A DNA stretch of 64,000 bases from Rhizobium sp. BK650 (GTDB lineage: Bacteria > Pseudomonadota > Alphaproteobacteria > Rhizobiales > Rhizobiaceae), in the NCBI RefSeq assembly GCF_014195325.1, contig NZ_JACIBK010000013.1:62001-126000 (forward strand). The letters are read 5' to 3'. The notes beneath the pieces were generated by a model that was not told the origin of the DNA, did not search any database, and saw nothing but the letters and a program-made list of their open reading frames with translations. This document shows, piece by piece, positions 1-9,170 of the stretch. The translations under genes and the position numbers were made by a program. Each line of letters starts with the position of its first letter. The stretch's first letter is position 1.

Positions 1-476
1 TTCGAAAGGATTACCGAATCCTCATCGCTCACCGGTACGAAGAAGCGGATCTCGCAGGCGATCATCTCGGAGAAGAGCCCATAGGTGAATCCAATTATCT
101 CGATGCGGTAATCGTTCATTTCCGGTACCCGCCGCAGCGTCATGTCACCAGCAAGGCGGACGACCGAGGCTCCATCGACAAGCGACACCCAGGCTTGCTT
201 GGGTGCGATCAGTGTCGACCGCCCGATGCCGAAGTTACGGTAAAGAACGGCAAGCTGGCCCGAGGCGATGACATGGCCAACGATGCGCTCGCCAGTCTGG
301 AGACGCCGCATGCGGCACACATTCTGCGGCAGCATTTTCCAGATCGGCAGCGGTAATCCGCTAACGATATGCATGATCGAGCAGTGCGCGGCGGCGGCAT
401 CAAAGATGGGGCCGATGCAGTTGAGTACGAGCGAATGAGCTGCGGCGTTGGCCGCCGGATTGAAAATCACTGTCAT
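1..476 (-). CDS. Hypothetical protein, 3' end outside window
   Basis: An uninterrupted reverse-strand frame runs from an ATG at 476 to the window edge (158 codons seen), preceded by a weak AAGG ribosome site. The N-terminus begins MTVIFNPAANAAAHSL. The visible part is a mixed hydrophobic/charged globular sequence with no obvious signal peptide or membrane segment. Codon use (many GCC/CTG/ATC codons, no stops) supports real coding. I do not recognise the family. A resemblance to small ligand-binding or lyase folds is only an impression. Confidence 0.5.
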   Translation of the reverse strand, partial: MTVIFNPAANAAAHSLVLNCIGPIFDAAAAHCSIMHIVSGLPLPIWKMLPQNVCRMRRLQTGERIVGHVIASGQLAVLYRNFGIGRSTLIAPKQAWVSLVDGASVVRLAGDMTLRRVPEMNDYRIEIIGFTYGLFSEMIACEIRFFVPVSDEDSVILS

Positions 477-900
477 GGTGAACCTTATCGGGGAGCGATG
501 AATGAACCGGCCCGCCGGCACGCTCTCAAAGCCCGCCAAGCCAACCCTTTCCAGCCCTCCTCTCCCTCTCCGATAACCGTCGTGGTGAATGGGCCGGCCG
601 TCACTGAGCCGGCGAAATTCGTGCGGCTGCTTGGCCGGCGACCCACAGCTGCTCCCCGTACCCGTTCGTGGCGGTAATGCCCGTTCCAGCCATCCTCTTC
701 CTAACGGCACCCGAGATTGCTGTGAGGACGCGCTCGACGCCAGGTCGCCAGAATTTGATGCTGTGTTCACCCAACTGATCGAAATCGGATGATGATGAAA
801 CCAAGAGGAAAGATGCTTTGAAATCAACAGTGCGCAGGGGGTGCCCAGTCGACGCTCACGTGGTGATCCTGAAGTCTTGATCCCGGATTATCTTTGCGAA
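477..900. other. Intergenic stretch, no supported gene
   Basis: Short overlapping frames exist on both strands, but none has a convincing ribosome site or recognisable product. It lies upstream of the divergent start of the leftmost gene, so it probably holds that gene's promoter. Confidence 0.4.
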
Positions 901-904
901 CACG

Positions 905-927
905 AAAAGCCCGGCACGAGGCCGGGC
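905..927 (-). terminator. Rho-independent terminator of the DUF932 gene
   Basis: On the reverse strand GCCCGGC, loop CTCGT and GCCGGGC form a 7-bp GC-only stem, followed directly by TTTTCG. It sits 34 bases past the stop codon of the DUF932 gene ending at 961. Confidence 0.7.
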
Positions 928-960
928 GTGAGGATATAAAGGAGTTTCGGGCGAATGCGC

Positions 961-2151
961 TCAGGAGGCACTTTCAAGCAGTTTCTTCGCCTTCCCCTCG
1001 AGTTCCAGGCGCGTATCCTGCTGTGTCCTGTCGCGCGCGATCGCCGTGATGCCCTGCACGAAGTCAAAAATTGACTCCGGCGGGCGACCCTCTTCCGATA
1101 AAACGGTTTCTATGATCTTGTCAGTCTCACTCTTTGAGAAGCCGCGCCTTCGCAGGAAGCTCTGACGATCCTCATCGTCGCGGGCAACGATACGCTCGCG
1201 GGCCGCTTTGATGCCTTCAACGAAAGGTGCGGGAGAGGAACTGGCGAAGGTCTGCAGTGCTGGTGCTGCCTCGTGGGCAAAGCGATCGGCCGCGAACTTC
1301 GAGTGCCGGATGGTGATTTCCTCGAAGTTCTCGCTGCCCCAAATATTGCGATTGGCACACACGGCACGCAGGTAGAACGAAGCAATGCCGAGCGACTTCG
1401 ATCCCACTTCGCTATTCCATGCATAGAACCCTCTGAAATACAAATCGGGTTCTCCATTCGATAGTCGACCGGCCTCAATGGGACGGGTGTCGTCAACGAG
1501 AAACAAAAACACGTCGCGGTCCGAGGCGTAGAGCGTGGTCGTATCTTTGGCGATGTCGACGAACGGATTGTGTGTCATGCTTGCCCAGTCGAGAAGCCCA
1601 GGCACCTTCCAGATCGTATCGCCTGTCCCATTGCCGGCGATTTTCATGACCGCGGACACGAGTTCATGGTCCCAGATGCGCCCATATTCGGGACCCGTCA
1701 CCGCTCTTAACTCAACGCGGCCATCGTCCATTTCGAGCGTCTTCACCAACTCCGGCCGATGATTGAGCAGGCCGTGCTGCAGGTTGATGGCCGCGAGTGG
1801 CGCAGGAAGCCGGCGCATGTAGGTTGCCGGCGCGCCGACGAGGCTGCATAGTTGACCATAGCTCCAATGCGTCGGCGTGATCGGCTGCTGGTTACCTGGC
1901 ACGATCAGGTCGAGGCGCTCGGCATTGTTGCGACTCCCCTCGATGCGGATGGCCGAGCTTTCCACCGCACGCGCATGGGCACGCTCGGCGCGCGATTTGA
2001 CCGCGCCATGAAGTTCGCCGAGCGAAAGGTAGCGCTCGTCGTCTGGTCGGGAAAACCATTCAGACGAGACCCGGCCGATGCGTTGGCCACGCGAGATATC
2101 GACCTTGAAACCGGAGGGCGCCGGGCGGGTGTTGGCGATGGGGGTGTTCAT
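961..2151 (-). CDS. DUF932 domain protein
   Basis: A protein of 396 residues resembling the DUF932 (phage/plasmid 'LGT_TIGR03299-like') family that is common on plasmids and mobile elements. The function is unknown. The start at 2151 (MNTPIANTRP) is chosen because TAGGAGAC precedes it at good spacing; a longer frame upstream is low-complexity and unlikely to be translated. The central part carries the family's typical pattern around SDRDVFLFLVDD and RGFYAWNSEVGSKSLGIA. The C-terminal 80 residues are charged and probably helical. It stands alone, next to the orphan partition genes, and fits a plasmid-backbone or anti-defence type of cargo. That role is inference. Confidence 0.7.
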   Translation of the reverse strand: MNTPIANTRPAPSGFKVDISRGQRIGRVSSEWFSRPDDERYLSLGELHGAVKSRAERAHARAVESSAIRIEGSRNNAERLDLIVPGNQQPITPTHWSYGQLCSLVGAPATYMRRLPAPLAAINLQHGLLNHRPELVKTLEMDDGRVELRAVTGPEYGRIWDHELVSAVMKIAGNGTGDTIWKVPGLLDWASMTHNPFVDIAKDTTTLYASDRDVFLFLVDDTRPIEAGRLSNGEPDLYFRGFYAWNSEVGSKSLGIASFYLRAVCANRNIWGSENFEEITIRHSKFAADRFAHEAAPALQTFASSSPAPFVEGIKAARERIVARDDEDRQSFLRRRGFSKSETDKIIETVLSEEGRPPESIFDFVQGITAIARDRTQQDTRLELEGKAKKLLESAS

Positions 2152-2920
2152 TGAAGTGTCTCCTAAAAAGAGCCCGGCGCAGTGGCGGGCCGGATTGATG
2201 GAAATGAAAGGGACGGCGATGATCAGTCTGGGTGAAGGCGTTGATGGGCTGCCCCGATTGCGGCTGGCCCTGGAACTCCGACGAGATCCGAGGTGTCGAT
2301 CGTCGTCGTGATGGCATGCCGGCAAATCGGCAATGACAGCTGGTTTCAATCGTGAAAATCGGCCATTGGACCGCTCCTGGAAATGGAAGCGGCCCGGATC
2401 CGAGAGGAGATGGGACGTCAGTTGATCCGAGAAATGCTTATCTGCTCAGTCGAGACACTGCTGCTAGCCGGTCTCGTCCGGCGGCGGTAACCCGTCATCG
2501 GCATCACTCTCGGTCGGAAATGCCGCAATTTCGGGTTCCCGGTCTCGCCGGCACCGGTCGTCGCTTCGTCGGGAGAAGCTGCATCTGCGGCGAGACGGAG
2601 TGGTTCCGGAGCCACTCGGTGCCGGCCCGGACTGCGCTAAGGGTGGTTTCGGGATGGCCTGTGCCATGTTAGTTGCTCCATGACGGACGGACCGGAGCCT
2701 CTCTCCAGCCACTCAATCCGTCACAGCTTTCCCTTCCCTCCTCTCCCTCCCTCACCTTGCCGTTACCCGCTGATGGCCGCGCGAAGCCTCTGTTGCGGCA
2801 ATAGGTTCAAAATCCGTGACAGGATGACGGATCGAATGCTCACCCCATAGGAGACGGCTAGGCTCGATCTCAGGCCGTTTTTTTTCTCTGGGATATTTTT
2901 AGCATGTATCTCGCACCGCT
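2152..2920. other. Intergenic stretch, no supported gene
   Basis: About 770 bases upstream of the DUF932 gene. The frames are arginine/serine/proline-rich and lack ribosome sites, as expected of non-coding GC-rich DNA. A T-tract (TTTTTTTTCT) near 2879-2888 follows a weak GC-rich region. The stretch probably contains the DUF932 promoter. Confidence 0.4.
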
Positions 2921-3098
2921 CTATGCAAAGAGCGCGGCGAGCGTCTCCTGCCGGAGTGCCTCACGTTTTTCGCGATCGACATGATGGGCAATCGCATCCC
3001 GGGTGATCGAGTTGCAACGAGCCGCGCCGAAATTCTGCCGAGTGCTCTACGCGGTCAATCAGGTCGACGTTGAGTTTGAATGAGGTGGGTGATGCCAT
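2921..3098 (-). pseudogene. Frameshifted ribbon-helix-helix antitoxin-like gene
   Basis: From ATG 3098 the frame gives MASPTSFKLNVDLIDRVEH and then loses sense. One base off, the frame continues SITRDAIAHHVDREKREALR and ends at TAG 2921. Joined, the two halves read as a typical CopG/Arc-type antitoxin of about 58 residues with the conserved 'ITRDAI' helix. The total length of 178 nt (3n+1) fits a single one-base insertion. No intact toxin gene follows. This is most likely the relic of a plasmid-stability module. Confidence 0.5.
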
Positions 3099-3226
3099 AC
3101 GCTTTCGCAGCAGAGGTAATACGCGATACTAATACTGGGAGTTAAGTGGGCTTCGATCCACGCGGATCAGCAATCGATCGAGCGCAAAAGCAATACCTGC
3201 CCATCAGCGTCCGTTGCAGCGCGGCA

Positions 3227-4357
3227 TCAGATAATGCCCCAAGCGCGAAAGCGGCCGCGGCCGGTGATCTCGCGAATGCCGATCTCGTTGATCAAGTTGA
3301 GCGCGCCGCGCTGCGTGACACCAAGCTCTCGCGCCACCATGGCGGCCGACACCATCGGGCGCGATAAGATGAAATCGACAAGCCGCGGCAAGCTGCTGTT
3401 CGACCGGCGGCCGCGGAAGCGTAGCTCCATCTGCGCGCGCGCCAGCGTGAGGCGGTCGATCTCCTTGAGACCCGTTGCAGCACTTTCCCGCATCGCATCC
3501 AGAAACGCCTGCAAGCGCGTGATCCGGTCGCGCGAACGCCGCCGCTCATGGCGGATCTGCTTCAGGCCTGCGTGAAAGGAGAAGAGGTGCGAGGCGAGCT
3601 TGCCTCTCGCCCGCAGACTGCTAGCTGCTAAAAGGCCCCCGAGCCAATGCTGGCGGCGCAGCGGCTCGATCCTCTCCCAAGCATCGAAGAGAAGGGCGGC
3701 TGCGAGACTTGGCGGCAGCTGGTCGGCGAGCGGGATCAGACCACGCCATTCCTGAAGCCGCTCCTCCTCGTTCCATTCGTCGTCGCTGAAGAGGCCAAGC
3801 GGATCATCGTCGTATCTTGCCGTGGCCTCCGTTGACGGTTCGTCTGCAACGAGCTTTCCGGCATGGCGATCGAGAAGCCTCTGAGAACGTGCAAGTAGGG
3901 CATCAAGCTCAGCGATTTCGGCGGCGAGCGGCGCATCGTCATCCCGAGCGTCACCGTCCCTCTCCATAGGCGCAAGGTTTGCCCCCTCCTGTGCTCTCCC
4001 CTCCTCTTTGAGAGCATTGGCAGTGAGCAAACCAAGGCCAACCGGACTCAAGGGCCAAGCCGGATCGGCCGTCTCGATCCGCCGCCGGATTCTGAGAACC
4101 GAATGGGCGATCGTCAGTTCATGGCTCGGGGCACGGCTGTCCATATGAGCGTCGTGCAGTACGAGATCCTCGACATGAACAAGTTCGCCTGCCACCCAAA
4201 GGGCGCCGGCGGCATCAAAAAAATGATTGCGTTCGGCAAAGCCGCGCCCGACCGGTGAGCGCGCTACGCGCTCATCGAGCCGCGCCAAGGCATCCTCGGC
4301 CGCGGCAATGGCGGGAAGCAACGTCTGGAGCGTTGCCGCATCAATATCGTAGCGCAT
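3227..4357 (-). CDS. RHE_PE00001-family DUF1612/HTH protein
   Basis: 376 residues from ATG 4357 (MRYDIDAATLQTLLPAIAAA). It resembles the DUF1612 plus C-terminal helix-turn-helix proteins named after RHE_PE00001 of R. etli p42e, which are found next to partition or replication genes on rhizobial plasmids. The N-terminal part is helical and rich in Ala/Leu. The middle (about 150-220) is acidic and variable. The C-terminus (about 310-376) contains a winged-helix-like segment, VARELGVTQRGALNLINEIG. No catalytic motif is seen. Its position just downstream of an orphan repAB suggests a role in regulating or replacing a replication function there, but that is inference. Confidence 0.75.
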   Translation of the reverse strand: MRYDIDAATLQTLLPAIAAAEDALARLDERVARSPVGRGFAERNHFFDAAGALWVAGELVHVEDLVLHDAHMDSRAPSHELTIAHSVLRIRRRIETADPAWPLSPVGLGLLTANALKEEGRAQEGANLAPMERDGDARDDDAPLAAEIAELDALLARSQRLLDRHAGKLVADEPSTEATARYDDDPLGLFSDDEWNEEERLQEWRGLIPLADQLPPSLAAALLFDAWERIEPLRRQHWLGGLLAASSLRARGKLASHLFSFHAGLKQIRHERRRSRDRITRLQAFLDAMRESAATGLKEIDRLTLARAQMELRFRGRRSNSSLPRLVDFILSRPMVSAAMVARELGVTQRGALNLINEIGIREITGRGRFRAWGII

Positions 4358-4582
4358 TGTAAGCTTTGATAGATTCCGACAAAGGGAAGCCAACCGTTTA
4401 TTTGCTTCCGTCAGTTATCGCACGGCAGAAATACGCCGACAACGACATACGGGACGCTGCAGCAGTTTTCACCCGTTTTTTGGATCGGATTATCGGACTG
4501 CATCGATCAACATAGAGAGGAAGCCATGCGCTGCTGCAAACGCGCCAACGGCCCCGCCCCTATTTTGTCCCGCCTTCGCGGC

Positions 4583-5581
4583 CTATTTTCCCGCTTCTTG
4601 CTTACTGACCTTGTAGGCTTCATAGAGCTCGTCGAGGCGGCCTGAGAGATAGGCGCCAAAATCCGGCGCTTCGGCGGTCTTCAAGGCGATCGTGAAGGAC
4701 GTGCCGGAGTTTTTGATCCGCCCGGAGATCTTTCCGCCACTCGCTGGCTTCCAGTCATATTCGACCCTCTCGGCCTTGACTTCTTCCTTCTTGGAAAGCT
4801 CGGCAACCAGCAGTTCGAAGCGACGGTCGCTTTCAACGGCATTAAAGGTGGAGGATTGGATCAGCTTGTTCAGACGCGAGGCAGCCGCGTCGGTCCAATC
4901 CTGGGCAAGCGCCATCCATCGCCTGCGGCCGATGCCGGGAGCGGCACCAACGGCCCGGATGATGTCATCAGGAATGGCCTTCGCCACCGAGATGAGCTTC
5001 GACAGTTCCGTCTTGTCGGTCGAGAGCGCCTTCATGATGACGGGCCGGTCGAACTTCTTCAGTTCGAGATTGAGTGCAAAGACCGCCCGCTCGATATAGG
5101 AGAGATTGCGCCGCGCCGAGTTTTCGATGCCCTGGGCGATAACGAGGTCGGTATCGTCGAGCTTGCGGATGATCGCCTGCACCTTGCGGCCAAGCAGTTT
5201 GACTGCCTGCAGGCGGCGATGACCATAGGCGATCTGATAGCGCCCGTCATGATGCGGGTTGCGCCGCACCAGGATCGGCACTTCCTGACCGCTTTCGGCA
5301 ATCGACTGCACGAGTTCGTCTTCCATATCGAGCGGCTCGTCAGCAATACGATCGCGAATGAAAGAGGAGTCGATCAACTCGGGATCGAGCTCGACAACAT
5401 GCTCGCCAGACAGCAGGGCTTCCTGCATTGCCCTGCTCTCTTCCTCCATACGGCCGAGCGTCAGCGCCATGGTGCGCACGGGACCCGCCGAGCCGCGGGC
5501 ACTCGTCTCCTCGAAGTTGGCCGCGGCCAACTCCTGAGCTGTATCGGTAAACAATCCCTTCAGTCGATCTCGTCTGCTCAT
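4583..5581 (-). CDS. repB: RepB/ParB-type partition protein (orphan repAB copy)
   Basis: 332 residues, starting MSRRDRLKGLF at 5581. That ATG overlaps the repA stop as ATGA, so the two genes are translationally coupled. ParB family: the ParB/sulfiredoxin-like N domain carries the YGHRRLQAVKLLGR signature near residues 135-150. Next comes the helix-turn-helix region (ALSTDKTELSKLISVAKAIP, about 185-205) and a C-terminal dimerisation domain. It should bind the parS palindromes at 5516 and 6891. No repC follows, unlike the complete repABC unit at 36-40 kb. The proteins of the two units differ clearly, so this is a separate incompatibility-type partition system and not a recent duplicate. Confidence 0.9.
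   Translation of the reverse strand: MSRRDRLKGLFTDTAQELAAANFEETSARGSAGPVRTMALTLGRMEEESRAMQEALLSGEHVVELDPELIDSSFIRDRIADEPLDMEDELVQSIAESGQEVPILVRRNPHHDGRYQIAYGHRRLQAVKLLGRKVQAIIRKLDDTDLVIAQGIENSARRNLSYIERAVFALNLELKKFDRPVIMKALSTDKTELSKLISVAKAIPDDIIRAVGAAPGIGRRRWMALAQDWTDAAASRLNKLIQSSTFNAVESDRRFELLVAELSKKEEVKAERVEYDWKPASGGKISGRIKNSGTSFTIALKTAEAPDFGAYLSGRLDELYEAYKVSKQEAGK
5516..5531. promoter_or_regulatory. parS site inside repB
   Basis: GTTGGCCGCGGCCAAC, a perfect 16-bp palindrome fitting the repABC centromere consensus GTT-N4-GC-N4-AAC. It lies in the first 25 codons of repB and is identical to the site at 6891. It is the likely binding site of the RepB encoded here. Confidence 0.85.
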
Positions 5582-6774
5582 CTGCGACCCCACGCTTTAT
5601 GAATGCTGGCAAGAATCTCGCCATTGGCGGCGTTAACCGATTCCAGTGCCCGGTCATAGGTGGAGCGGCGAACCTGCCCCTTCTCGATTTCATAAAGGGT
5701 CTGTTTGGTCAGACCCGCATCGGCAATCGCCGTCGACTTTAAAATGGTCGCTGTCAGCACGTCGTCCCCGAAAAGGCTCCGCAAAAGCGCCACGATCTGC
5801 GATTGCGGCGCATCGAACGGTTCGTGGCGCGTAACGACATACTTGATGAAATCATGCTGCAGGTCGCCACCGGCGTTGCGCACCACTGAAAGGAGATCAG
5901 ATGTCATCAACAGGAATTGCGACATAGAGGCGACATCGACCATCTGCGGGTGAATGGTGATCAAAAGCGATGTCGCAGCGCAGACCGCGCCCAGCGTCAG
6001 ATAACCGAGCTGCGGCGGGCAGTCGATGACGACGATATCGTAATCCTGCTCGACCTCGGCAATGGCGTTGCCGACGCGCCGGAAGAACAATTCTTCCGGC
6101 CTCTGGCGATCATTGAGGGCGCGGGGCGTTTCATGCTCGAACTCCATCAGTTCGAGGTTGCCAGGCACCATATCCAGACCGGTGAAATAGGTCTTGCGGA
6201 TGATATTTTTGAGCGGCCGCCGCTCGGCGTCGTAGCGAATGGCGCCATACAGTGTGTCGCCCTCCGCGAGGTCGAATTCCGGCTGGACACCGAGCAAGGA
6301 GGACAGCGAAGCCTGCGGATCGAGATCGATCGCCAGCACGCGATAACCCTCCAGCGCCAGATGCTGTGCCAGATAAAGCGTGGTCGTGGTCTTGGCCGAA
6401 CCGCCCTTGAAATTGGTAACAGCGATAGTCTGAAGCTTCTCTCCGTCCCGGCGGCTGGGCAGATAGGAGAGTGCATCCTTCGGTTTGATCTTCGCCATGT
6501 GCCGGCGCAGTTCATTGATCTGGCCAAGCGTGTAGGAACGGCGGCCATTGTGCGAGACATCCGGCTGCGGGCCTTTGCCATCGAGCGAAAGCTGGCGAAG
6601 ATAGCCGTCCGACACGCCGATCATCTGCGCCGCTTCGCCTGACGTGAATGTCCGGAGCGTCTTTTGTGACAGCGGCGGAAAGAGCTTTTCACGCAGCAGC
6701 TTCAGCTGCCGTGAGAGCTGGGTGGCGTGGCGCTCAATGCGAAGGTCTGTCGTCGATACGCTAATATTGTCCAA
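5578..6774 (-). CDS. repA: RepA/ParA-type partition ATPase (orphan repAB copy)
   Basis: 398 residues of the plasmid RepA/ParA family. A MerR-like N-terminal DNA-binding segment (FTSGEAAQMIGVSDGYLRQL) precedes the deviant Walker A motif FKGGSAKTTTT. Walker A' and B motifs follow in VLAIDLDPQASLSSLLG and IVVIDCPPQLGYLTLGA. The protein hydrolyses ATP, drives segregation with RepB and normally represses its own operon. The start is taken at TTG 6774 because AGGAAGGGG lies upstream and family members begin at this distance from the HTH; no ATG is available nearby. One parS site sits upstream and another inside repB. Confidence 0.88.
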   Translation of the reverse strand: MDNISVSTTDLRIERHATQLSRQLKLLREKLFPPLSQKTLRTFTSGEAAQMIGVSDGYLRQLSLDGKGPQPDVSHNGRRSYTLGQINELRRHMAKIKPKDALSYLPSRRDGEKLQTIAVTNFKGGSAKTTTTLYLAQHLALEGYRVLAIDLDPQASLSSLLGVQPEFDLAEGDTLYGAIRYDAERRPLKNIIRKTYFTGLDMVPGNLELMEFEHETPRALNDRQRPEELFFRRVGNAIAEVEQDYDIVVIDCPPQLGYLTLGAVCAATSLLITIHPQMVDVASMSQFLLMTSDLLSVVRNAGGDLQHDFIKYVVTRHEPFDAPQSQIVALLRSLFGDDVLTATILKSTAIADAGLTKQTLYEIEKGQVRRSTYDRALESVNAANGEILASIHKAWGRR

Positions 6775-6890
6775 AACACTTGCCCCTTCCTAAAGCGCTT
6801 TTTCATCAACATAGCGGTAAAAAGCGTATCGAGGATGACATGATTCGGTATGCGCAACAATAAACGCCTCACTAACCACACAGAAAGAAA

Positions 6891-6906
6891 GTTGGCCGCG
6901 GCCAAC
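6891..6906. promoter_or_regulatory. parS site upstream of orphan repA and cobF
   Basis: A second exact copy of GTTGGCCGCGGCCAAC. It lies 117 bases before the repA start and only 52 bases before cobF on the other strand. It may serve both as centromere and as part of the shared promoter region. No cobalamin riboswitch-like structure was recognised in this short gap. Confidence 0.85.
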
Positions 6907-6957
6907 TCGTAACCCGCCCTTGCGAAAAACCGGCTTTAGCGGCACAACCCGCTCGAA

Positions 6958-7740
6958 ATGATCAAGGTGAAGAGCGTGAGGCACATCCATATTATCGGCA
7001 TCGGCACGGGAAACCCTGAACATCTGACCGTGCAGGCGATCAATGCCATGAACGCGGCGGATGTCGTTTTCATCCCGACCAAGGGGGCTGAGAAGGCCGA
7101 TCTCGCAGAGGTCCGCCGGGAAATCTGCGCCCGCTATCTGACCCGCCAGGGCGTCCGCATTCTTGAGTTCGAAGTGCCGAAGCGCAGCACACAAGACCGG
7201 AGTTACAGTGAGAGCGTCGACGACTGGCACGCCGCAATTGCCAGGATTTATGGGGCTCTGATCGCTGATCTGCCCGAAACGGGTGCCGGCGCCTTCCTCG
7301 TCTGGGGCGACCCGAGCCTCTACGACAGCACGATCCGCATCATCGAACGAGTGCGCAATTCAGGTGCTTGCGCTTTCGACTATAGCGTCGTTCCCGGTAT
7401 CACCAGCATCCAGGTGCTGGCGGCGAGCCATCGCATTCCCGTCAATCTCGTCGGCAAACCGGTAGAGATCACCACCGGCCGGCGGCTGGTGGAAGAAGGG
7501 CTGACGCACGAGAGTACGGTCGTGATGCTCGATGGCGAGCAGGCCTTTTCGAAAATCGATGATCCGGATGTCGAGATCTTCTGGGGTGCCTACCTCGGCA
7601 CGAAAGACGAGATCATCCGCTCGGGCCGTCTTGGCGATATTGCCGGCGATATCGTCCGGCTCCGCGCCGAGGAACGGGCGCGGCATGGCTGGATCATGGA
7701 CATCTACCTCCTGCGCAAGGGACGAGATTTCCGGGAGTGA
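6958..7740 (+). CDS. cobF: Precorrin-6A synthase (deacetylating) CobF
   Basis: 260 residues of the SAM-dependent tetrapyrrole methylase fold. It carries the N-terminal glycine-rich motif HIIGIGTGNPEHLTVQAI, then LVWGDPSLYDST and VVPGITSIQVLA, the usual SAM/substrate loops of corrin methyltransferases. CobF methylates precorrin-5 at C-1 and releases acetate to give precorrin-6A in the aerobic cobalamin pathway. First gene of the cob cluster, divergent from the orphan repAB. The ribosome site is weak, and the start at 6958 rests on alignment to the methylase N-terminus. Confidence 0.9.
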   Translation: MIKVKSVRHIHIIGIGTGNPEHLTVQAINAMNAADVVFIPTKGAEKADLAEVRREICARYLTRQGVRILEFEVPKRSTQDRSYSESVDDWHAAIARIYGALIADLPETGAGAFLVWGDPSLYDSTIRIIERVRNSGACAFDYSVVPGITSIQVLAASHRIPVNLVGKPVEITTGRRLVEEGLTHESTVVMLDGEQAFSKIDDPDVEIFWGAYLGTKDEIIRSGRLGDIAGDIVRLRAEERARHGWIMDIYLLRKGRDFRE

Positions 7741-7776
7741 ATACATCGATCTCGCTTTGCCGCGCCCGCGGCGATC

Positions 7777-9168
7777 ATGTATGACATGCGCTCAAAGGAT
7801 GAATGGATGCGCGGTGCCGCCGGCAAGATCTCGGATGTGGGCAGGCCTGATATGGCAGGTATGCAACGCGGCGCTTGCCCGGCGCTCGCCGCGCCCATGC
7901 AAACCGGCGACGGTCTGCTCGTGCGCCTGCGGCCGGCCGGTGGTGCGCTGACGCTCTCCCAGTTTCGGGAACTCGCCTCGGCGGCGGCGCGACATGGAAA
8001 CGGCATTCTGGAAATCACTGCCCGAGGCAACCTGCAGATCCGCGGCCTTCGCCCCGAGACAGTCGGATTGCTTGCAGCCGATATCGATGCCGCCGGCATT
8101 ATCTTGCCTGACGGCGTGGCAATTGAGATCTCGCCGCTGCACGGCGTTGATGCCGATGAGATCACCGACGCGGCAGAGATGGAAGCGACATTGCGCAGCA
8201 CGCTTGGCGCCCTTCTGAACCATCCGCATCTCGCCCCGAAACTCTCCGTTCTGATCGACGGTGGCGGGCGGTTTGCGCTTTCCGCCGTGATTGCCGATAT
8301 CCGGATCGTCGCGCAGCAGCCCGGACAATGGCTTCTTGCCGTAGCCGGCGATGAAGAGACGGCGATGCCGCTGGCGCTCGGCGGGCCGGAGGTCGTGGTG
8401 GCTGCGGCGAGTGAGTTGCTTCGGATGCTGGCGACGCGCGGCAGGCAAACACGCGCCCGCAATATAGACGCAGCAACATTACACACCCATTTCCCGCAGA
8501 CCGATAGCATCCGATCCATCCGTCGGGCACCAAAGAAATCGTCCTATGTCGGCGTAACAAAGCTCGCGACCGGCAATGCCGTACTCGGCCTGCGGCTGAA
8601 ATTCGGCCAGACCAGGGCTGCCGATCTGATCTCCTTTCTGGCATCAGCCGGAAGCGGCGGCGCGCGGGAAATCCGGCTGGCGCCGGATCGAGGCTTCTTC
8701 CTGATCGGCCTGTCCGAGGCAGCAATGCCAACTGTGCAGCAAGCTGCTGTCGACCTTGGCTTCAGCATCAGGGCGAATGAGCCAGCAGAGCAGATCGCAG
8801 CCTGCGCCGGGGCGGGGGCCTGTGCCTCCGCCTTCTACAATACCAGAACCCTTGCCGGGCAGTTGATGGACCGCGTCCCCGATCTCTTCGACGGATCCCT
8901 CAAACTTCATCTTTCCGGCTGTGCGAAAGGCTGCGCGCATCGGCATGCCGATCTCGCGATTGTCGGTTCCCCCGACGGGTACGGCTTCGTCCTTGATGGG
9001 CTTGCCGCCGACAGCCCGGCCGCAAGGATTGCTGGCGAAGGGATCGATTTCGCTATAGAGAAGCTCGCCCGGCTGATCGAAGACCAAAGAGGTGCCGGCG
9101 AGTCGAGCGCCGATTGCCTGAAAAGGCTTGGGGCCACCGCCCTCGCCGAGGCGCTGCAACAGGAATAA
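7777..9168 (+). CDS. cobG: Precorrin-3B synthase CobG
   Basis: About 463 residues of the nitrite/sulfite reductase-like haemoprotein family. Two ferredoxin-like half domains (starting near GDGLLVRLRPAGGALT) are followed by cysteine motifs for a 4Fe-4S cluster, CAGAGACASAFYNTR and LSGCAKGCAH. CobG oxygenates precorrin-3A to the hydroxylactone precorrin-3B, which makes this an oxygen-dependent pathway. A start at 7807 (MRGAAGK) is also possible and has the better AAGGA ribosome site. It lies 36 bases after cobF and is followed within 2 bases by cobH. Confidence 0.9.
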   Translation: MYDMRSKDEWMRGAAGKISDVGRPDMAGMQRGACPALAAPMQTGDGLLVRLRPAGGALTLSQFRELASAAARHGNGILEITARGNLQIRGLRPETVGLLAADIDAAGIILPDGVAIEISPLHGVDADEITDAAEMEATLRSTLGALLNHPHLAPKLSVLIDGGGRFALSAVIADIRIVAQQPGQWLLAVAGDEETAMPLALGGPEVVVAAASELLRMLATRGRQTRARNIDAATLHTHFPQTDSIRSIRRAPKKSSYVGVTKLATGNAVLGLRLKFGQTRAADLISFLASAGSGGAREIRLAPDRGFFLIGLSEAAMPTVQQAAVDLGFSIRANEPAEQIAACAGAGACASAFYNTRTLAGQLMDRVPDLFDGSLKLHLSGCAKGCAHRHADLAIVGSPDGYGFVLDGLAADSPAARIAGEGIDFAIEKLARLIEDQRGAGESSADCLKRLGATALAEALQQE

Positions 9169-9170
9169 AA

